Positions 8,675 through 21,418 of a DNA stretch of 64,000 nt are shown here, in pieces. The DNA is taken from positions 5,298,204-5,362,203 of the forward strand of contig OY829328.1 in NCBI GenBank assembly GCA_963691655.1, written 5' to 3'. The position numbers were made by a program, and so were the translations under genes. Every line of letters begins with the position of its first letter. The stretch's first letter is position 1. The DNA is from Toxonevra muliebris (lineage: Eukaryota > Arthropoda > Insecta > Diptera > Pallopteridae). The notes below the pieces were generated by a model, which did not search any database, was not told the origin of the DNA, and worked only from the letters and a program-made list of their open reading frames with translations.

Positions 8675-11600
8675 CTGAGCAATTTTATGAAAGTATACAG
8701 CTATTTCAATACATATTTCCCAGTACTACTTATCTCAGTAGTAGTACTAGTAAAATACATACATGCATAAATGATTGTCAAGTTATACTAACAATTTTTT
8801 TTTTTTTTTTTTGCGCAAAGGATGTTGCGGTTTTTTGTCTTCCACCCGGCGGCCCACCTCTTCTGATTCATTCATTCATACAATATTTTAGCACAAGGTT
8901 ATGCTTGCTTTCACTGATTTGTTAAATGCTAATACGCATACTCTCACATAAATGTCTGCTCAACTGCGAATTGTGTTTTGTGCTCGAAACCCACAATTTG
9001 CTGGTTACTAACTGGCAGCTAATAATAATAGTTAATAACTGAGAGAAAAAAAAATACAGAAAGTTGCAATCCCTTATTTTTTTTTTTTTTTTGTTTGAAA
9101 AAATAAAGTAAAATATGGAAAGGATATAATTTTTATTATGCTTTTTACTACGAATGTTTGCTCTAGTTTATCTATGGGGATGTCATCATTTAAATAGAAA
9201 ATTTGCAAATATGAGATACTTTTCTTCTAGGTATTTTTCTTCAGTTGCCTTCACAATTTCATATTAAAAATGGTATTAAAATTAAAGCATAAATTTGTAG
9301 TATTTTTTCTATTATTTATGCTATACTTTTTTCTTTTTTTTTTTTTCATTCTTACGTTATTCCAAGTTGGCAACTTTTTTTTCGCTTAGCGCGTTTAATT
9401 TTTCTTTGCAAAGTTTGGTAATTTTTTTTAACAATTTCGCTATGGTGAAAGAAATGCAATCGACCTCAAATAATTGCCAATTGAGTTAAAGTGAATGTTT
9501 TTGAGATTTTTATTTCTTTTTCCCTTCTTATGCTTCAAAGATAATGAATTTTTTTTTTTTAACTACATTTTGGTACAATAATATAATACCGACAATACTT
9601 TGGTTTTTTGTTGTTTTTTTTTTTATTAAAAGAATTCGTGCATGAATAACTGAGATTAAGATTAAATTGTGTGTGCTGTTTTTTTGTTTTTGTTCTGAAG
9701 AAAAGTGAGAGAAAAATATAAAATCATGTAATCTTATGAAAGTTTAAATCAATCCATCATTCAATAAGTAACTTGCAATTAGAGACACGGTGTCGGTACT
9801 CAATACTTTAAAAAAAAATTGGTTCAAAACATAAACACTTTTGAGTATCTACTATTTGTGGGCTTTTATTGGGCAAAAAGTATTAAAATAGTCGTCGCTT
9901 TCATGGAGTCTTTTGAACGGGTCCACACGGGAGTTGCATGCTTGCATTTTATCTAAAAATATCCAGTAGTAGGTAAAATTTTATTAAGATCGGTTAAATA
10001 GTTTGAAAAAACCACGTTAAAAGTTTCGGTGTGGCAAAAATTTCCCATTTTCTTCTTTATTGCTGAAATTTTTAAGAAATATCTATTTTTAAAATTTTAT
10101 ACAAACAAATTATTTCCATATTTTTAATTTGAAAATTTTTTTTTTGCAAATTTCTTCCAAATTTGGTAGTTCACATTTCTAATTAATTAATAAAAATTAA
10201 ATTTAATATAGGCTTTAAATGAACAACGACCCCAGAAGAATGTAAAAAAGTTCATAGAACTAGCAGATCGGACGATCGATACAGAACCAGCACGGTTCCT
10301 CATCAGTGATCTTTGTGATAGTTCCCTCATTTCAACAATCTACATAAGTGAAAATACTGTAAAGTAAATGAAAATTACAAAGTAAATTAAATTTTCACTG
10401 AATAGTATTATTGAAAGGAACTACCACTACCGTTCTATATACCTTTTGCCATTCTTCTTTGACACTTGTATTTTACTTGTATTCAATTTAATTTAGTTTT
10501 TAAAAAGTTTTTTCTTATTTTTGAAAATTCTAATTATATCACCCCACTTAACTCTATTTTTTAAGTTTTAGTCATAAACTCTAACTCTCAGAGTCGCGAT
10601 CTAGTTTTAATGGAGTTCAAGACAAATGGTCTTGCGGTCAATTATGTATCTGAATCTCACCACTGCTAACCAATTTTGAACGTTTTCATTTCCACATTTC
10701 TCTTATAAATAAAACGATTCATATTTTAATTTATTTCATAGACAGATAAAGACCATAGTGATTTAATTTGTTCCAGCTCATGTTTACCAAGGAATCCTAC
10801 CGGTTATTACATTTTTTAAGGAAAAGTCATATATAATGATGATTGCATATGTAAGTGATATGTATTTAATATGCGATGACAATAGAGTGAATTCTAAAAT
10901 AAAATGTTAAATAAAAAGATTTTTATTCAAATTTTTAAAATTTATATGCGTCTTGAGTGTGATTACGTAATGGGATTGCATCACCCACCTCACCTATTAA
11001 TAAATGTGCACATTTTATGTGGATAAAATGTAATCATAGTTGGATTTATTTTAGTGAGTAACAATACTACTTTAGCGAACTTTAATTGCACACGTCTCTA
11101 TAAAAATGCTAATCAATCATTAAATATACATTTAAGTAAATCTAATTAAAAATTGTACATATTACATAATAATTTGTAGCTAGAATAAATATTTAATATT
11201 TAAATATCTCTAAGAGAACAATTTAAAATCAGGCGCTAGTGCATGAGGAAGTATTTTTGCTCCGCTTGAAATGTGTGAAAATTGCTTGTTCCCCTTGCTA
11301 TAATATGAGAGTCAAAAAGTAGTAGCTAAATTAATGCTTAATATAACTAAAGTAGCTGCTGAAGAGTAAAACAATGAAACGAAAGCAAAGTTTGTTCTTT
11401 TTTGTTTGTCTTCTTTCTTAATGTCATTTAAAAAGATCTCACAATAATTTTGAAATACTTATCCTATGTATTCGTCGAACAGTAGCAATATAAATTGCTT
11501 TGCTTTATTGTTTAAATTATTTTGCTTTAGCTCACTGAGCATATCTTTATGACAAGAAGTCGCAATATCATTTTCAGTTAATTAGTTTAATGAATATGAA

Positions 11601-14516
11601 AATATTATGAAAAAACATACACTAACACTTTGAATTAAAAAAAAGAAACGATTTTGAAGAGTTAGGCCTTCTTTTATTAGGTACCAACCTTTGCTTTAAG
11701 AAAGGGCATATTGGTACCTATCTGGGTGTTCGGCTGTTTTTTTTTTTTTTGTAAATGATTTTTTTTTTTAATTTTTTAGTCCCCAGTTAAGAATCCCTCA
11801 TGTCTACCACTCTCTTTTAATTCAGCGATATTTTACAATTAGTTTCTGTAAAAGCATTGTATAAAAGCAATATAAAAAAAATATTTAAAAATTTCTAGTC
11901 TTAATTTGCCTAATATGTTTTTAATTATTGTAGTTTGTATTTTTTTTTTTTTGCTTTTTTTTGCAAATTTCCCCAAAAATGAAACGTGTTTCTAACAGCT
12001 TCTTCTTCTTTTCATTTGGCTAAATTGTTAATAAAGCTATTTAAGTAAATTGCTCACGTATTATTATTTCATTTCAACTTTCGTCTACATTTGCAATTAT
12101 GTTAAATTAACAGATGATTGTTTGTTAACTTAGCAGAAAAAAAAAATAAAACTAACAATCTTTTTAATATTTTCACTTTTTATTCTGTTTACTTTATTTG
12201 CAACCGCAATATTTCTCAATCATTTTCAATTGAATTGAATGAGCTTTCAATGTCATACGAATGCAATCAACTTTAAGAATTTAATTTTTAAAAAGGAAAA
12301 ATCCCATAAAACCTAAAAAAAGAAGAACTGAAATAGAACTTTGCAAATTTAAACATAGCTTAACTGATATTAAGTAGTAAAGCAGATGATTTGTTTCAAT
12401 TTAAGTTAAGTGTGGCAGTCTTCGTGTTTTTTCTAGTTGATGCTATGAAACTATTGCGGTATAAACTTTTATTATTATTAAAGATCATTTCATCTAATGC
12501 AACGAATATTTCTAAATATACAAAATATTTATATAATTGGGAATCATGTGAATCATGTGAGAATCATCCCAGGTCTATAAAATTTTGATTTTGAATTAGC
12601 AATTCTAACTTATTTTGATCTTGAATCAGTTGCAAGTGTAGAGGTTTACTGGTTCTAATTATTGCATTCCCAATCATCTGAATCTTTAATAGAGCAATCA
12701 ACCTTCATTTTCATCTACTGGCCTGAATAAACTTTCTCATACACTGAAATAACCTTGAGTATGCGAACTAGTTTAACTCATTTAATAATTTTCGCTGGCG
12801 ATTTGATTTATGCTTTTGTATCAATTGACATTTTTCAATTCCCATTACTTGTGATTTGAATGAATGATTGCAATACTTAGCATTAAAAAAAAATGTTAAT
12901 TTTTTTCAATTTTTGTTTTTTTAATGAAAGATTTCATTATTTTTAATATGCAAAAAACCATTGCATTAATTGACTCTGATTATACATAAATAAATTAAAA
13001 ACACTTACAGGTACTGATTCAGTTTTTCCGTTTATATTCATTAAATTAATAAAATTCAGTGTAGAAGAAAAAAAAAATATCCGTCACATTTAAAGTTCAG
13101 TAAACTTTTTATTTTTTTACTGTTTCAACTGAAATAAACTTTTTCAATTAAAAACTGTGAAGAAAAATAACAGCAACAAATAGTTAAAAATAAAAAAATA
13201 AATTAATGATATATTGTATGTACATAGGTACTCGTGCTAGTAAAAATGTGGGAAGTTTCTTGAGGCAACACATTCAAACCAATAATAATAATAATAATAG
13301 GTAATAATAATAAAAACACCCACATTCTTAAAAATAAGAGAAACGACAAAAGTACTTATTAATTTAACGTATTGAACGAAAAATCATGAAAACCTCCCCC
13401 CATAAAAGAAAAGAAACAAAAATCATTAGCGGCTCTTTTGTTTTCAAAAGGCTTTGAAGTCTTTTTGAAAGAGGCAAGTCAGATTCTTTCGTATGGTTTA
13501 ATTGATTTATTTTTTGTAGACAAACTTAGTGTTAAATTAGATGAGTTATAGTGTATATATTTCAATTTATGCATTTGATCGATTCTGCTTCGATTAAAAA
13601 CAGTTTGACGACGATTTATGTAGATGAAAACAAGCTAACAAGCTTTTCTAGCTAACTAAAATAAAATATTAACCTTTAAAAAAAACTTTTAAAGTCCACA
13701 CTTATGTGTGTATAAAACTAAAATGCACTAAAAATTAAAACGTGAAGTGTTCATACTAAATGTGAACTTTTACCACGTCATAAAGTGGAAAGGCTAATAT
13801 TCGCTGAAATGTATAAATTGTGAGAAAAATGTTGAAATGTGATCTTTAGCGATAAAAAAATTTAATCTAGATAGCCCTGGTAGCTGCCACAAATACAGGC
13901 TAGACTTGAGGACAGCATGTCAGGACCGTTATTCTTGCAATTTTCACTGTATAGTTCTTGATGGTCTCGTGCAAATTCTCCAACTTGCTTGATGTTGCAT
14001 AAAGTCAATGCGCAAATGCACATCGAGTTGTTAGACCAATGCTGAGATTGTTAGATTTTTCAAGGTCACAGGGGTCACAAAAGAGTTTTTTTAAGTCAAG
14101 AAATCAATACTTGTTGCTGTAGTTTCGTTATTGGTCCAGACTTAAACTGAATAGATAATCTGTGGAACATACTTTTATCGCAGGCTTGCAAGAAAAGACG
14201 ACAATTTCAAACACTTTGGTTCTCGAGAAATTGCGACAGAAAACGTTAAAAAATTGACGTCTCTTCAATAACATGTTTATAAAATATAATGCCATTTAGG
14301 TTAAGTATAAATTTATCTTTAACCCGGGTTCTCCTACCGTGTCCATATGGACACATGCCCTATCTAAGAAACCAATTTATAGATCACAGCCAAAAGTTGA
14401 ATTTACGTTATTTCAGACTTTTTAATAAGTTTTATTCTGGGAGAACTTGAAACTTGAACATATTAAAAATGCGAATATTGGTTTTATAAGAACAGAAAGA
14501 AAAACTGAAGGATTTG
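8675..14516. other. Long AT-rich stretch without a supported gene
   Basis: Nearly 6 kb of low-complexity DNA with T/A runs and an (AAT)n microsatellite at about 13282-13300. A GC-richer island at 10210-10370 is open in frames on both strands (plus frame contains LADRTIDTEPARFLISDLCD) but has no start, splice or family match. A perfect hairpin at 11678-11720 is listed separately. The segment 13840-14290 is less AT-rich and may be an unrecognised old transposon. Confidence 0.5.
11678..11720. repeat. Perfect 10-bp inverted repeat (hairpin)
   Basis: TAGGTACCAA (11678-11687) and its exact complement TTGGTACCTA (11711-11720) enclose a loop with an additional inner CCTTT/AAAGG stem. Could fold into a two-part stem-loop; too short for a typical pre-miRNA and no gene link is visible. 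Confidence 0.5.
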
Positions 14517-14815
14517 AATTTTTTATTTTTTTTTTGGAACAGACAAAAGAAGTATTCAAGAGTACAGCACTCAGACAAGGTTTACGTCCTTTGTACAATA
14601 TCCTGTGTTCCCTTTTGCTATTCTTTAAATCTACCAGATTTATTAATAAATCTTAGCAGATCCTGCGGTGTTAAAGAGATCAGGTGTTCGTCTCCCAATA
14701 CTCCAGTACCAAATATGCTTACTCTGATCTGACAGAAAGCGGGGGGTAGACACTAAGAAAGTGGTCCGCCGTCTCTTCATATTCTTCCTCCAAACCACAG
14801 GAAGCACAAAAGGCA

Positions 14816-15841
14816 CTAGCTCCCAGGCCAATCATATGCAAATGTTTGGCCTAAGAGAAATGACCTGTATATATGTAATCCCACCAGCTGCCTGCAGCTC
14901 TTAAATGGTAACAGAAAGTCTGCTAGACGCTTCGAGATAAAAGGTAACATGCTCTTTGTCTGTCTAAAGCCCCTCAGGTCCTCCCATTTACGATTGTGGG
15001 TCAAGTCGACCCACTCATTTATGGTGGTCTTGATGGCTGTAGACGACAAAGAGAGTACAGGTTCTAGGCCCAGGAAACCAGTTTTCGAACCCTTTCTGGC
15101 CGATTCATTTCCTGAAATTTCTGAGTGTCCAGGAACCCATATCAACAGCAGACTATTGTGTTTTCCAACATAATCAAGCCTGGATTTACAATGCATAACC
15201 AGTTTAGACGTGGTTAGAGGATTAAGCAAAGATTTAAGCGCAGCCTGACTAAAATACACAGATACTCCTTTCTCTCCAACCATTATCAATAATATGACAA
15301 AAATTTCGGCTTGAAAACCAGAAGCATACAACCCAAGAGAGAAGTGAAGGTGCACTCCATCATTTTCAATGAAGACCCCAGAACCTGAACCGAATTCTGT
15401 TATGAAGCCGTCAGTGAAAATACTCTTACAATCAACTCCCGGCCCAGGTTCCGGCAAAAACCAAGTTTGGGCCTCTGGAATTTGTATTGTATAGCGCTGT
15501 TTTAAAACTGGAATTGCTGGCATTGTACCGGATGGCATTAATAGAATTGTTAGGTCCATATCAGTACCTTCAACAATGTCACCAATATCCCAGCAAGTGT
15601 CATACCAATACCCATTGCGTTTAAGCCTACAGATGGCTTTGACAGCCTCTCTTTTAACAAAAATGTCAAGGGGTGGTAAGTTGAGCAATGCATCCAAGGA
15701 TGGGCCAGGTGTTGTAGGAAAAGCTCCCGTACAACAAATGGCCACAGTCCTTTGAAGTCTGGCAAGAGCTTTCCTAACGCTGTCAACATTAAGTCTGCTC
15801 CACCAGACTATGGATGCATTGGTGATGATGGGTCGAATCAT
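14816..15841 (-). pseudogene. LINE pol fragment: RT thumb plus RNase H
   Basis: 341 uninterrupted codons starting MIRPIITNASIVWWSR. Includes the AFPTTPGPSLDALLNLPPLD segment typical of jockey-superfamily thumbs and an RNase H domain with the catalytic-type motifs SIFTDGF, FQAEIF and WVPGHSEISGNESA. The reading frame is lost upstream by a stop and downstream by a frameshift before the zinc knuckle. Confidence 0.8.
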
Positions 15842-16169
15842 AGCCTTATAAAGCCATAAGACTTTATAAGGTGATAAGCCCTATGTTTTCCCAAAAATAG
15901 CCTTACATTGACAAAAAGCAGCCAATGCCTTGGATACCTTTAGCTCAAAATGAGAACGCCAAAGAAGTTTGGTATATAGAATGACTCCTAGATATTTCAC
16001 TTCTTGGGATAGCTGAATAGTGATTCCTCTGAGTACTGGTAAAAAGGAGACCATCAATTTTCCATCTCCTGGTGAAAAAGATAACTCCAGTTTTAAGAGG
16101 TTTAACCGATAGCCCGTTTGAGCAGCACCAAGAGTCTGAATTCAGAGCAGTTTGGGCCTTCCTACAAAC

Positions 16170-16367
16170 TTACCCGACCGATTGGCCCGTGATTAAGCAG
16201 GCAACGTCATCGGCATAGGCCTGTGTGTAGATACTCGACTTATTTAGGGAAACAAACAGAGAGTCAACCAGCAGACACCACAGCAGTGGAGAGATTACAC
16301 CCCCTTGGGGACATCCTCTATTCACGCCACAAGTCACGGATTGACCACAATCAGCTTGAATCATCAT
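16170..16367 (-). pseudogene. LINE RT palm fragment (YADD)
   Basis: 65 codons containing NRGCPQGGVISPLLWCLLVD and AYADDVACL, motifs B and C of reverse transcriptase, the catalytic aspartates being in YADD. Upstream codons to about 16480 (FDNATFDGMCNAAGQHEVDP) belong to the same domain but a TAG interrupts them. Confidence 0.8.
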
Positions 16368-16494
16368 AAGTCTATGACAGCATTAAGCGAATCCAGTTAA
16401 CAAGAACCGGATCCACTTCATGCTGACCTGCTGCATTGCACATGCCGTCAAAAGTCGCGTTGTCAAATCTTACTTTCTTTCTCACTCTAAACTG

Positions 16495-19400
16495 TTAAAA
16501 AAAAAATAATAATTTTTAATAATCTAACTTTGTTGTTCAAAAAAAAACTATACAAAAAGCTTTGCACATATAATTATTTCGCTTGGTGTAAATTAATTAT
16601 TTGTTTTAGTTCTTTCTATGTAGTTTAATATACATACATATGCGTATTTTTGTTTATTTATCATACATTCTCAATATAAAAATCTTGAGAGCAGCTGAAT
16701 TGACTAGTTGTTTTTATATTTAAATTATTATATTTAGCTTTCATTAAGTGAATATTTTCTTTGAAATTAAATTATGTTTTATTGATAAAAGCAAAAATAA
16801 TATTATTAATTCTTTTGAGTTCTCAAATTAGCTCTTAATATTTCACTCACATTGAAAATGAGTAATTTGCAGAATTTATGATGCAGCAAAATGTTTTTCC
16901 CATTATTAAAAAAATTATTTTTATCAGTTGTTTTACGTCAGTGAATTCTTTTCGTATAAATGATAATTTTTAAAATGGATTTTTTTCAAAAGTATTTATT
17001 CAAAATATTTTCGCATAAAAAACTTAGAACATATGACTTTGACAGCTATCGTCAATGCATTAACTGTAGTAACTACAGAACAAAACTTCCCATTTATCAC
17101 GTGAAACGTCCCATTACTTTTTATATCATTAAAATCAAATCAATAGAATATACCAAAATTATGAGAAAATACCATTGACCAAATCCTATTGAAATAGTAG
17201 GATTTTCATATTAATTCCATGTGATTTTTTCTGTGTGTATTTGTGGATAATCCCAGGAAGAATTAACCAAAGTTTTTTTGGGCTCATCTCGGATCTTAAT
17301 AGTTTGTGCATGCCAGTGGTCAACCATAGTTTTTCCACGGTAAACGAGATTAATGTGGAGAAGAATGGAAACAAATAGCCTAATGTTTGCTCTAATTTTT
17401 AATCTCCTCATAAAACATTTCTAAAACTTTATTTTCTCAAGATGCACTTTTGCAATATTTGATGTTGAACTTATTACCATAAGTATGCAAAGTGCAAATT
17501 AGTAAAACACGATTTTAGTTTTTCTTGATAATCATGAAGAAAAAAATATGTAGATATCCATCCCAACTACCTTCTCTTTGCAAAAATTGAGAACGCTATG
17601 CGCTGAACGAAAATCAATCAGAAATGTTTGAAAATCTTAAATGTAGAAAGAAACAAATTTCCAATTGCACTTACAAAAAATCATTACAAAACTTATGCTG
17701 GTAACATAACCTAAAAATCAATGTAGGACGCTGAACTCGTTTTCGTGCTAGTTGAAATTTTAAGCACATATACCTAACAACCAGCCAAAGCAACAATATC
17801 AACAACATTAAATTTGCAATGAATATTGAAGAAACTTATTAAACAACAAACAACGACCACGACGGCAAAGAGTAGTAAATTGAAAAATTTTCAATGTGAA
17901 TGAATGAAAGAAAGAAAAACCAAACCGGCTAAGAAAAAGTTTATGCTGGTTAGTTATAATTGCAGTTGTTGGTATTGGTATTGCTATTGGAAAAACAAAA
18001 CCTACTGCTGTTGCTGCTACCAACCAACTAACCAACCAACCAACATATTCAAAACGCAAATTCGTGTAGGATGTTAGTAGGCTATTGGAAGCAAGAAAGA
18101 AAAATCGCTAGTGATTAAAAGAGCAACAAGCAAGTAAGCAACCAAAACAGTATCTCAGAGAGTGTGTGAATTTTCCAGTTTTAAAAGATTTACTTGTGTA
18201 TGAATTTTAAACTTATTTTGTTTTTTATATAGTACTTGCAAATGCTTACAGTTGGTGGCGTACCTACATTCACTTCCATAGACAACAAACGATTTAACTT
18301 ATCAGAAAACCAAGTATCTATAAATACTTCAGTCGGTCTAATCCGACTTGTTTGTTCTCTGTGTGCATGCCAATGAACTTCTTACCAAAAAGTACTTGTT
18401 CCCACTTGCATAAGCCATTAATTTCCGCTCGTGATTTATGAAACAAAACAAGCGAAACTCTTTTGTCCCGATAAAGTTAAGAAGAGAGAGTGTGGGTTGG
18501 GTGAAAAACAATGCCATTTCACTCTGAGACTTTTAATGGACTTCACAAAATTTAAGGTAAAAACTATTAAAAATTTAGCAGAAAAGAAGTCTTTGAAATT
18601 TTACTTTAACAAAAGTTTTGCAGCTAAAAAATTGAGGCTAAATGAGAAAGTTAGAACCCTTAACTCTTTACTCGATGACGACTTGATGAAAAGTACACCC
18701 TTTTTTGGCAAAAAAAAAAACATTCTTTCCCTATTATATAACTACAAAATATATTATTTAAAAAAACATACAGTGAAAATAAGAAATAAACGAAAGAATC
18801 CATTTTCTAATTATATTTTTACCATTTAGATAATGATAAAAAGTGGTACAAACTATGCGTAAAAGCTCACAAAAAAGTGATTAAAATTTTGTACCACCTA
18901 CAAGCAAAGCCTTAAAAAGCAATTCGAAACAACACTAAAGCCCAATATGAGGGAGTCTGAACAAATCAGAACAATGATGTATGCGTTTCATGCATTTGAC
19001 TTAAATCATTGAATTTCTTGTATCATCTTTAAATTTTCAAAACTTGCGCTATATTTTAGGCAACCATCAGCATCGAAATTGCATAATTTCTCATTTTGAA
19101 AAGTTTTGACTCGATGCCAATAGCAATAGATCCAAAAAAGCAAAATAAAAGTTTGTCAAACTAGAAAAATGAATTTCCTCATCTTTTGTTTTGGGTTACT
19201 GGTTACAGAACAAAAACATAGTAAGCCCGGATTCTTTTGGCAAACCATTTCTCAATGAATTAGAAGAGACCTCTAACATCAAATTAAATTCTCTGTAAAT
19301 GGTTTTTGGGGCCCGTTATACTAGAGCAACAATGAAGCTTTCCTTTATTTCCTTCTTTCTGTTACATATCGCTCGTTTTCTGCAAAACTATCATTAGTCA

Positions 19401-20201
19401 TAAAAAAAAAATAAAATAAAATATTCGAGAAAATCGCATTCAAAGTTTCAATGAACTACCACTCTGTAGAACACAATAACGATACATTTTCTTCCCACGA
19501 GGACAGTTCATAAGATGCAGTTATTCTGCATACTTAACTCGAATTTTTTATTTTTTTTTTTGGATTGTGACACTATTCCAGCACACGAGCGATGTCATAA
19601 CCGAGATAATGGTATCAAATAAGTGCTATCGTGCTTCAGGAGAAATAACCACTCAATCTAACTTATCCTAAGGCACGGCCATCTCAACAGACAGGTTTTG
19701 ATTTCGTTGAGTGGGGTTATCCAATAGCAAATCTTAGCATCTTCTTTATAATTTATAATCATGCAGGATAGCTAAGAAGTTATAAAAACGGTATTTATTA
19801 TTGTACTGGATCAGTTTTAAGCCATCAAATTAATTGAGTTGAGCCTATATTTATAAGTTTAGTTCGAGAATTGAATTTTGTACCTTCCATTTAGCACTCC
19901 AAGCATTTACCTTTTTGTATCATTGATCGATCTTCAACAGTCTAAGTTGAATGTCCTAGATCCATTCTGTGTGGTTATCAGTCCCATAGATTCTCGAATA
20001 AACTTGTAAAGTCTGCTGTTTTATTCATTTTTCCTCTGGTCGTTGAAATTAAAATGATAGTCATCGTTAATGCCATGTTTCCGAATTCCGAAACCATTGT
20101 TGATAATTTTGAATTCTTGGCGATTATGTTTTGAAGAATGTGGGGCATATCTTCCTTCATATATTAAATGTGTGTAAAAAATATAAGAAATTCTGCCTTT
20201 A
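16495..20201. other. AT-rich stretch, no supported gene
   Basis: A 132-codon Lys-rich plus-strand frame (18431-18829) and a minus frame of 83 codons (17808-18059, Val/Trp-rich from CAACCAAC-type repeats) lack homology, splice context or codon signal; both are treated as chance. An (AACC)-like simple tract lies at about 18020-18042. Confidence 0.5.
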
Positions 20202-21416
20202 CAGGGTGACAATTGTAAAGTGCCGCAAGTTTAATACTCTGCAGCAAGCTTTGCCATTTACCGTTACTTTAATTTAAAAAGCAAATTCATTTATCATTGG
20301 CTTTGCTTTTAATTTCATTTGAATTTTTGTTATTCCATTTTGAAATTTCCATAAAAATGGACAAGGAAAATATTCGTCGTGAAATTATGAAATTTCATTT
20401 GGCAAATTATAGTAGCCGTCAAATTGCAAAGGCTTTAAATTTGTCAACTCGTACGGTAGACCGAGCTATTATTCGATATAATGAAACTGGGGGTTTTGGA
20501 GATAGAGACCGGGGAAAATTTTCAACAGTTGCCACTACTGGTTTAACAGAAAAAATTCGTAAACGAATCAAGCGAAATCCAAGGCGCTCAATGAGAAAAA
20601 TCGCTAAGGAAGTGCGAGTAAACCGTGAAACAGTGCGAATCATTGCAAAATCAAAGCTTAATCTTAAGCCGTACAAGCTCCGAAAAGCTCAAGATCTGAC
20701 ACAAAAAAAGAAAGATTTGCGACTGCAAAGATGCAAGGCGTTGCTACGCTGCTCCGTGTTAAAAAATGTTGAAAATATCTTGTTTACAGATGAAAAAATT
20801 TTCACGGTTGAACAACATTTCAATGCGCAAAATGACCGAATGTGGCTAACATCATCATGCCAGAACCCCTCTAATATTCGTTGAAGAGGGTGTTAAAATT
20901 GACCAGGTTGTTTATCGGAGCATTTTAAATGAACATGTTCTTCCCTGGGCCCAAGATACATTTGGAAATGAAAACTGGACTTTCCAGCAAGATTCTGCAC
21001 CTTCCCACATGGCAAAATTAACGCAAACATGGATAAAAGACAATTTTTCTGGATTCATAACATCTCAAGAAATGGCCACCATACTCCCCAGACTTGAATC
21101 CAATGGACTACTCTATTTGGAGTATTTTAGAGAGTAAGGCTTCTGCATCTCAACACCACAGTCTGGAGTCGCTGACAAATTCATTAGAGAAAGCCTGGAC
21201 TGAAATTGATCAGTAAGTCCTGCGGCGAACAGTCCTACGATTTCCGGATCGATTGAAGGCATGTGTGCAGGCTAAAGGAGGTTATATTGAATGAGGCGGG
21301 GTTCAAATGAATGCTTATATATTCAGCAATGTTAACACTTAATTGTACTTAATGGAAGTACGTCCTTTTGAAAATAACTGCTGAAATGTGTGCGTCACTT
21401 TACGATTGTCACCCTG
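20202..21416 (+). mobile_element. maT-type (DD37D) Tc1/mariner element, dead
   Basis: 1215 bp, flanked by TA on both sides (20200-20201 and 21417-21418). Ends are inverted repeats: CAGGGTGACAATTGTAAAGTG on the left and CACTTTACGATTGTCACCCTG on the right (20 of 21 match). The single transposase frame between them is broken. The spacing between the second Asp (QQDSAPSH) and third Asp (NPMDYSIW) is 37 residues, which places it with maT elements. Confidence 0.92.
20357..21294 (+). pseudogene. maT transposase pseudogene
   Basis: Starts MDKENIRREIMKFHL at an ATG; a longer frame from 20297 exists but this start follows AT-rich UTR-like sequence. N-terminal HTH motifs (SSRQIAKALNLSTRTVDRAI; RSMRKIAKEVRVNRETVRII), then the first catalytic motif ILFTDEKIFTVEQHFNAQND. 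Near 20845-20870 an internal deletion removes the block normally found between NDR and PLIFVEEGVKI and shifts frame (apparent TGA at 20884). A one-base A insertion at about 21071 breaks frame again inside SQEWPPYSPDLNPMDY, and a TAA-type stop interrupts the C-terminal part. Frame pieces run to GGYIE and TGA at 21294. Confidence 0.88.
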
Positions 21417-21418
21417 TA

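Larger units (their letters stand above)
14517..16494 (-). mobile_element. 5'-truncated LINE with RT and RNase H (I/R1/LOA-like)
   Basis: Minus-strand non-LTR retrotransposon, about 2 kb. Reading 5' to 3': the end of the RT palm with GCPQGGVISPLLWCL and YADDVA, then VKYLGV, WGLSPY-like thumb motifs, an RNase H domain, a Cys-x2-Cys EEEYEETADHFLS zinc-knuckle remnant, a 3' UTR and an oligo(A) tail (plus-strand T-run 14519-14535). The 5' part, including ORF1, the endonuclease and most of the RT, is missing. Stops and frameshifts split the ORF, so the copy is dead. Clade assignment rests on RNase H presence plus RT motif style and is tentative. Confidence 0.85.

Noticed and set aside
13840..14290. 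Possible Tc1-like relic on the minus strand
   Set aside because: Less AT-rich, but translated pieces could not be matched to any transposase motif.
17186..17411. Overlapping minus ORFs of 62 and 66 codons
   Set aside because: Two frames over the same bases, no recognised motif; may be old repeat but unsupported.
18431..18829. 132-codon plus-strand ORF
   Set aside because: Lys/Leu/Asn-rich from AT composition, poly-A run inside (KKKK), no promoter, splice or recognisable domain.
19581..19700. Possible second SINE tail (GGTATCA...CTAACTTATCCTAA)
   Set aside because: Similarity to the 2894 SINE is too short and scattered, with no promoter boxes.
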